From Butyrivibrio sp. NC2007 (GTDB lineage Bacteria; Bacillota; Clostridia; Lachnospirales; Lachnospiraceae), in the NCBI RefSeq assembly GCF_000421405.1, contig NZ_ATWY01000012.1:62001-126000 (forward strand): DNA of 64,000 nt. The letters run 5' to 3'. Position numbers and translations under genes: made by a program. Below, in pieces: positions 59,844-64,000 of this stretch (within the stretch, counting starts at the first letter, position 1; each line of letters opens with the position of its first letter). The notes below the pieces were generated by a model. That model saw nothing but the letters and a program-made list of their open reading frames with translations. It had not been told where the DNA came from and searched no databases.

Positions 59844-61019
59844 CTATATGCTTATTTGATTTCTAATGTCTTTTTCATGCTCCTCAAGAAGCCGTATCCG
59901 GTTCTCAACAGACTGCCTATCGTCCTTCCTGCAGATACGGACAAACAGAGCTTCTATCATTACTCTCTTTTGGTCTGAGCGGGCTATGTTAGAAGACAGG
60001 TCCGAAAAGTGCCTTACCAGATCATCAACTGTATACTGATCAACGCTCTTAGCAAGTTCCTTTACAGATCTTATTGTTTCCTCCGGTGCATCAAAGAAAT
60101 CCTCAAGATTTTCCGTCACCTGCGCAATCATAATACTTCTAAGGAACCAGACGAAGTCGTTTACAAACTCAAAAAGATTGATCCCGTTGCTATTAGCTTC
60201 TGACAAGATCAGTATTGATGTCCGAAGATCCTTGTGATATAGCGCCTGAAACAGCTTATGCATCTTCTCCATATCACTCTTAGCCAAAGCCTTAACCACA
60301 AAGTTGTACGTAAGCTGCCTATCTTCGCCTATTGTCACGAAATGCTCCAATATACTCAGCGCATCTCTCATAGACCCATCTGCCACTCTCGCAATGTATT
60401 CCAGCGCCCTGTTTTCAGCATCTATCCCTTCAGAGGCCGCCACACTCTGAAGCGTCATCTTTATAAGATCAACTGAGATCCTCCGAAATTCATACCGCTG
60501 GCACCTGGATAGAATGGTCGCAGGGACTTTTTGAGGATCTGTCGTTGCCATGATGAAAACCGCATGCGCCGGAGGCTCTTCCAGGGTCTTTAGAAGCATA
60601 TCAAAAGCCTCTCCCCTCTGTCCCTTAAGCGAATGGACCTCATCAATGATATATATCTTCCATTTCCCATTTATTGGCGGATACGAAACATCCTCAAGGA
60701 TCCTTTTGATGTCGCTGACCTTGTTATTAGAAGCCGCATCTATCTCAATAACATTTGCACTACTTCCATCCGTGATAGATCTGCAAAACTCGCACCCTCC
60801 GCAAGGATTACCCTCCACTGGGTTCTCACAGTTAATCGCCTTCGAAAAAATCCTGGCCATCGTGGTCTTGCCTGTTCCCCTTGTACCATGAAAAAGATAT
60901 GCATGAGAGACCACGTCATGTTTTACCTGATTCCTAAGTGCCTTAACGATATGATCCTGGCCCTTAACCTCGTCATAAATTTGCGGTCTGAATTTCCTGT
61001 AAAGCGCTATGTATCCCAT
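59844..61019 (-). CDS. dnaX: DNA polymerase III gamma-type clamp-loader subunit
   Basis: This 391-residue AAA+ clamp-loader ATPase has GTRGTGKT (45-52), four zinc Cys (64, 73, 76, 79), Walker B IIDEVHSL and an SRC-type arginine finger motif (ILSRCQRYEFR). It is shorter than chromosomal tau proteins, which are about 550 residues or more, and lacks the long tail that binds the polymerase and helicase, so it matches a gamma form. It overlaps the small zinc-ribbon gene by 13 bases. With PolC, DnaB and DnaA it completes much of a replisome. Confidence 0.93.
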   Translation of the reverse strand: MGYIALYRKFRPQIYDEVKGQDHIVKALRNQVKHDVVSHAYLFHGTRGTGKTTMARIFSKAINCENPVEGNPCGGCEFCRSITDGSSANVIEIDAASNNKVSDIKRILEDVSYPPINGKWKIYIIDEVHSLKGQRGEAFDMLLKTLEEPPAHAVFIMATTDPQKVPATILSRCQRYEFRRISVDLIKMTLQSVAASEGIDAENRALEYIARVADGSMRDALSILEHFVTIGEDRQLTYNFVVKALAKSDMEKMHKLFQALYHKDLRTSILILSEANSNGINLFEFVNDFVWFLRSIMIAQVTENLEDFFDAPEETIRSVKELAKSVDQYTVDDLVRHFSDLSSNIARSDQKRVMIEALFVRICRKDDRQSVENRIRLLEEHEKDIRNQISI

Positions 61020-61216
61020 CTAAACACCCACGCGATCGAGAAGAGCACAGTACTTTCCTCAACAGCAGCTTCATATTCCCTATAAGCCTGCCTGTCCATT
61101 AACTCGAATGCTTCGTAGAATGAATAGAACCGCTCACAGTCTGAGCAATAATATCCTTCATCCTCTTGGTCAAAGAAAGTACATCCGCAAGTCTCACATA
61201 CCAGCCGCTCTTCCAT
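61007..61216 (-). CDS. Small zinc-ribbon protein
   Basis: This 69-residue protein has two Cys pairs (CETCGC and CSDC), a probable zinc ribbon, then an acidic helical part. It overlaps the dnaX start by 13 bases, so it is the first gene of that operon. A GAAGGGAAAT site precedes it. Function unknown; small zinc ribbons often bind nucleic acid or proteins. Confidence 0.68.
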   Translation of the reverse strand: MEERLVCETCGCTFFDQEDEGYYCSDCERFYSFYEAFELMDRQAYREYEAAVEESTVLFSIAWVFRWDT

Positions 61217-61261
61217 AGCTATTTCCCTTCAAAAAAGTATTTGAGCCATCTTATCAAAATG

Positions 61262-61297
61262 GCGCGACAGCAGCCTGGTCATGTAAAAAAAACGATG
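61262..61297 (-). repeat. Shared leader element (second copy)
   Basis: On the - strand GCATCGT, eight T, then ACCAGGCTGCTGTCGCG, followed by a GCCAT/ATGGC hairpin. The same order of parts is found at 56737-56780. It lies in the leader of the zinc-ribbon/dnaX operon. Confidence 0.5.
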
Positions 61298-61470
61298 CCA
61301 CCCTGCATTATCACTGCTAAAACGTTTAATAAATTCTTTCGAATTGTTAACACTAATTTTAGAATATCTAGTATATAATGCTCTTAGAGGACACAAGATA
61401 TTGTATTTTTGTTTCATTGTTTCGAGTCACAAGGTAAGTTTATTTCCTTCGTACAATGGAGGACATGCCC

Positions 61471-61653
61471 ATGTACAGTTCAAGTTCTTCAACCTGTTAC
61501 TATCACAAGAATTCCCCAAAGGTCATAAATACCATAAGGATACATGATAAATACTTTGACGCTTCTGCTGTCAAAGAAAAGGTCATTATAATCGCGTCTG
61601 CATCTGCCATTGTAAGCAGCCTGTTTGCAGCATTTGCAGTTATAATATTCTGA
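61471..61653 (+). CDS. Small membrane protein (60 aa)
   Basis: This 60-residue protein has a Ser-rich start and one C-terminal membrane helix (IIIASASAIVSSLFAAFAVI). I choose the ATG at 61471 because GGAGG lies 8 bases upstream; an earlier ATG at 61456 contains that site itself. A strong terminator follows. Small single-helix proteins like this include type I toxins, but no antisense RNA is visible to support that. Confidence 0.55.
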   Translation: MYSSSSSTCYYHKNSPKVINTIRIHDKYFDASAVKEKVIIIASASAIVSSLFAAFAVIIF

Positions 61654-61701
61654 TGCCAACAAGATCATACGCACCCCAGAGCGGTGCTTTATTACCTACA
61701 A

Positions 61702-61738
61702 AAAACGAAGATGCCTGTCATCCCAGGTATCTTCGTTT
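61702..61738. terminator. Strong hairpin terminator
   Basis: AAAACGAAGATGCCTG and CCAGGTATCTTCGTTTT form a stem of about 16 positions with one wobble, flanked by A-run and T-run, so it would work on both strands. Confidence 0.85.
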
Positions 61739-61832
61739 TCATCTTTTATATACAAATGCATATCACTTTCATATACATTCGTATGTCATCTCTTATCTGA
61801 TAGCAGTTCCCATCTCCCCATAAAAAGGAGGT

Positions 61833-61856
61833 GGGCGGTGCCTTCTGGCGCCGCCC
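61833..61856. terminator. GC-rich hairpin
   Basis: GGGCGGTGCC-TTCT-GGCGCCGCCC is a 10-bp stem with one wobble. It shares the GGCGGT stem style of the hairpins at 898 and 3857. It lies in the 370-base gap before the AAA/DUF4143 gene, which otherwise holds only the terminator at 61702 and the palindrome at 61982. Confidence 0.5.
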
Positions 61857-61981
61857 GATTATGAAAAAGAAATAGTATTTGCTTAACTGTCTAAAAACAT
61901 GGTACCAAAAGGGCATTAACATGCCTTTAACATAGATTGAACAAATTGTTAATATCCCACCCCTATTGATATGGCAATCAT

Positions 61982-62020
61982 TTTCGGCTAAAATATGATT
62001 GAATCATATTTTAGCCGAAA
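61982..62020. repeat. Perfect 39-bp palindrome upstream of DUF4143 gene
   Basis: The left arm TTTCGGCTAAAATATGATT (19 bases) is matched exactly by its reverse complement after one central base. The right arm ends where the ribosome binding site AAAGGA begins, so a hairpin here could hide it. Confidence 0.85.
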
Positions 62021-62029
62021 GGATTTATC

Positions 62030-63262
62030 ATGAGACATATCGAAAGAGATCTTAAATCCAAGATAATAGACCTTAACAAAGAGTACTCAGCCATCCTGAT
62101 CACAGGTGCAAGACAGGTCGGGAAGAGCACTTTGTTCGAGACCATCATGAAGGAACAGGGAGAAGAAAGGGAGATCGTCACATTAGATGATCTGGAAGAG
62201 CGTGCTCTTGCCAAGAAAGATCCTGCGATGTTTCTGCAGATCCACGAGCCGCCTGTCATGATCGATGAAGTGCAGTATGCTCCTGAGCTCTTTTCATATA
62301 TCAAGATTGCAATAGACAAAGGTGCTGCCCCGGGATCATTCTGGCTGACAGGGTCTCAAGCCTTCAAGCTCATGGATCTGGCACAGGAGTCCTTAGCAGG
62401 AAGAGTAGCGATACTAAGGCTCCCTCCACTTTCCCAGCACGAGGCATATGGAAAAGATGACTCCAGGCCATTTTCTGTTGATCTTAACGAACTTAAGAAG
62501 CGTAAAAAGACACATGCTCCGGCAACACTAGATGAAATATATGAACGCATCTGGATGGGCGGGATGCCCGGTCTTATCAGCGGAAAGTTTTCTGACAGGG
62601 ATGTTTACTACAGCAGTTACATCCAGACATATATCGAAAGAGATGTAAGCGACCTGATCCAGGGAGTAGACAAGCTCTTATTTCAGGACTTCATAAGGTC
62701 AGCTGCATCAAGGATAGGCGAGGTGCTTAATGTACATGCCATAGCAGGAGACGTCGGAATAAACGATGATACCGCAAAGCGCTGGCTACAGGTACTGGAA
62801 AAGTCAGAGATCATCACACTGCTTCGGCCATACAGCAACAACCTGCTCCATAGAACAATCAAGACACCAAAACTGTATTTCTTTGATACCGGCCTTGTGG
62901 CTTACCTGACAAAATATTCATCACCGGAGATCCTTGCAAACGGCGCCCTGGCAGGACACATCCTTGAAAACTACGTTGTCATGGAGATCATCAAATCCTA
63001 TAAAAACGCAGCCAAGGACTGCCTCTTCTGGTATTACAGGGATAAAGACAATAAAGAAGTGGATATGATCCTTGAAAGTGATGGAATGCTCCATCCAATA
63101 GAGGTCAAAAGATCGGTCAATCCCGGCACTGAGCTGGTAGGTGCTTTCTCAGTATTAGACAAAGCAACAACACCAAGAGGCTCTGGCGCGATCATATGCA
63201 TGAAACCTGAGCTTTCAGCAGTAGACAGTAATAACCTGATAGTTCCTGTGTGGTATATATAA
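62030..63262 (+). CDS. AAA_14 ATPase with DUF4143 domain
   Basis: This 410-residue protein has an N-terminal AAA_14 ATPase with GARQVGKS (26-33) and Walker B MIDEVQ (77-82), a WLTGSQAF sensor region, and a C-terminal DUF4143 domain with winged-helix-like and nuclease-like parts (WYYRDKDNKEVDMILES; IEVKRS, which has a PD-(D/E)XK-like look). The family is widespread and function is unknown. AAAGGA precedes the ATG. The gene is enclosed by two related large palindromes, which is unusual. Confidence 0.9.
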   Translation: MRHIERDLKSKIIDLNKEYSAILITGARQVGKSTLFETIMKEQGEEREIVTLDDLEERALAKKDPAMFLQIHEPPVMIDEVQYAPELFSYIKIAIDKGAAPGSFWLTGSQAFKLMDLAQESLAGRVAILRLPPLSQHEAYGKDDSRPFSVDLNELKKRKKTHAPATLDEIYERIWMGGMPGLISGKFSDRDVYYSSYIQTYIERDVSDLIQGVDKLLFQDFIRSAASRIGEVLNVHAIAGDVGINDDTAKRWLQVLEKSEIITLLRPYSNNLLHRTIKTPKLYFFDTGLVAYLTKYSSPEILANGALAGHILENYVVMEIIKSYKNAAKDCLFWYYRDKDNKEVDMILESDGMLHPIEVKRSVNPGTELVGAFSVLDKATTPRGSGAIICMKPELSAVDSNNLIVPVWYI

Positions 63263-63268
63263 AGAAAA

Positions 63269-63313
63269 GCATTTCGGCCAAAATCCGATTCAATCGGATT
63301 TTGGCCGAAATGC
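63269..63313. repeat. Perfect 45-bp palindrome downstream of DUF4143 gene
   Basis: Two perfect 22-base arms with one central base. The inner 19 bases of the left arm, TTTCGGCCAAAATCCGATT, differ from the upstream palindrome at three positions, each matched by a compensating change in the other arm. There is no T-run after it. Confidence 0.85.
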
Positions 63314-63333
63314 CCAACTTGTATTCCAAATAA

Positions 63334-63876
63334 TCATAATACAAATGACAAGTCTCGCCCTTCAAAGGACTCTCCCCATCCATTCTTTTCATCAAATGAT
63401 GAAAACGCCACTTTATTTACATCCGGCAATTTTACGGATGCATCATTTAGTACAGACATCATTTCATCGAGAATATCCAAGCACTCTTCGCCCTTCCCAG
63501 GTATGCTCGCATATGCATAAACTTCTTCAATGCGGTATAAGGCCAAGAGCAAGAAATTAACAGGGTCAGAAACATCTTCCTTTTCCCCATCAGATATTCC
63601 AGAATACAATTTCACGAACTCTGCATAATCATTTTCAGACAAATACTCAAACTCAGCTTCTTTGTAGTTTTCAAATTCAAAGAGATACTTAGGAATTATC
63701 TCCATAAATCTTTCATTCCATTCATCCCAGAACATATTGGTTACCGGCCACATCTGTTCCGAAAGGATAGTCCAATCCCTGTCTGGATATAATGATAAAA
63801 GAAACTGCTCTACACACATGATGCCATATGCCATTCGTCCATTCATAGATATTGATGCCAGTTGTTCTCTAATCAT
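63334..63876 (-). CDS. Hypothetical protein (180 aa)
   Basis: This 180-residue acidic helical protein (SEQMWPVTNMFWDEWNERFM; EYLSENDYAEFVKLYSG) overlaps the upstream gene by 4 bases (ATGA), so the two are coupled. It is convergent to the DUF4143 gene. The style resembles immunity-type small proteins, but no family is recognised and no toxin is visible in the window. Confidence 0.62.
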   Translation of the reverse strand: MIREQLASISMNGRMAYGIMCVEQFLLSLYPDRDWTILSEQMWPVTNMFWDEWNERFMEIIPKYLFEFENYKEAEFEYLSENDYAEFVKLYSGISDGEKEDVSDPVNFLLLALYRIEEVYAYASIPGKGEECLDILDEMMSVLNDASVKLPDVNKVAFSSFDEKNGWGESFEGRDLSFVL

Positions 63877-63998
63877 TTTCCCGTCTCCTTTTTATACCAA
63901 CCAGTATTATTATGTTTTACTTTCCCTTTAAATGTATATGTACAGTTTTCACATGCTCTCTTGGGATCCCCCATGCTAGACTTTGTTGTGTGAATAGT
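63873..63998 (-). CDS. 3' end of a gene running out of the window
   Basis: This is an open frame of 41 codons from the window edge to a TGA that overlaps the ATG of the next gene. The visible tail is basic and holds a Cys pair (RACENCTYTFKGKVKH), a possible zinc knuckle. The AAAAAGGAGACGGG ribosome binding site of the next gene lies inside its last codons. The rest of the gene lies beyond 64000. Confidence 0.55.
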   Translation of the reverse strand, partial: TIHTTKSSMGDPKRACENCTYTFKGKVKHNNTGWYKKETGK

Positions 63999-64000
63999 AG

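Noticed and set aside
1-64000. CRISPR arrays, insertion sequences, tRNA or rRNA genes
   Set aside because: No spaced direct-repeat array, no transposase-like protein and no cloverleaf or rRNA-like sequence was noticed on reading both strands.

Overview
The window looks like part of a large extrachromosomal replicon (megaplasmid or chromid) of a low-GC Gram-positive bacterium. Lachnospiraceae of the Butyrivibrio/Pseudobutyrivibrio type is the best guess. The reasons are strong GGAGG-type ribosome binding sites, a PolC-type polymerase, an AlaLys-rich protein of a kind I associate with Lachnospiraceae (DUF6465-like), moderate-to-low GC, and a plasmid initiator of the RepB/Rep_3 family lying among replication genes. 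The host assignment is inference. No rRNA, tRNA, CRISPR array or insertion sequence was seen.

Layout. 1-13.4 kb is an accessory region, mostly on the + strand: two flavodoxin-like genes, a phd-doc toxin-antitoxin pair, a surface lipoprotein, a phosphoesterase, a sirtuin, an HU protein, a tandem pair of HTH paralogues, the RNA 2'-phosphotransferase KptA, and a tyrosine recombinase behind a possible LexA box. 13.3-23.5 kb is mostly - strand: a GGDEF/EAL protein, a PcfJ-like protein, an LRAT-fold protein, two WYL-type regulators (one only an HTH domain), and a compact six-gene cluster around a GTPase and a DUF697-like membrane protein. 23.7-32.4 kb is an RNA-repair and ribosome-rescue block: two RtcB ligases, PrfH, a MoxR ATPase with its VWA/metallopeptidase partner, an ADP-ribosylglycohydrolase and two unknowns. 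It is preceded by a 25-codon leader ORF and a weak terminator-like hairpin.

32.5-44.2 kb is a replication block: RepB, a DnaC-like loader, DnaB, a truncated DnaA-like ATPase, full-length DnaA and PolC. DnaX lies separately at 60 kb. 44.3-51.9 kb holds small unknown proteins, a SLOG protein, a PD-(D/E)XK-like protein, a metallo-beta-lactamase-fold hydrolase and an ImmR/ImmA-type regulator-protease pair. That pair is divergent from an FtsZ paralogue (52.1-53.3 kb) across an operator array. 53.3-61.2 kb carries a phosphatase, a CbxX-type AAA ATPase, a WYL regulator, a pentapeptide-repeat protein and dnaX. 61.3-63.3 kb carries a small membrane protein and an AAA/DUF4143 gene between two large, related perfect palindromes.

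The most striking regulatory feature is a palindrome, GGACA-N5-TGTCC (the half far from the -10 may be GGTCA), found eight times between 26.5 and 56.8 kb, always upstream of a - strand gene. In six cases it sits exactly 11 bp from a good -10 box (TATACT, TATAAT or TATTAT). It precedes rep, the polC-dnaA-dnaB-dnaC operon, both parts of the RtcB block, and the operons at 49.1, 50.4, 54.1 and 56.6 kb. This suggests one replicon-encoded regulator controls replication and RNA repair together. The replicon therefore appears to carry most of its own initiation and elongation machinery, a private FtsZ, and a translation-damage response.
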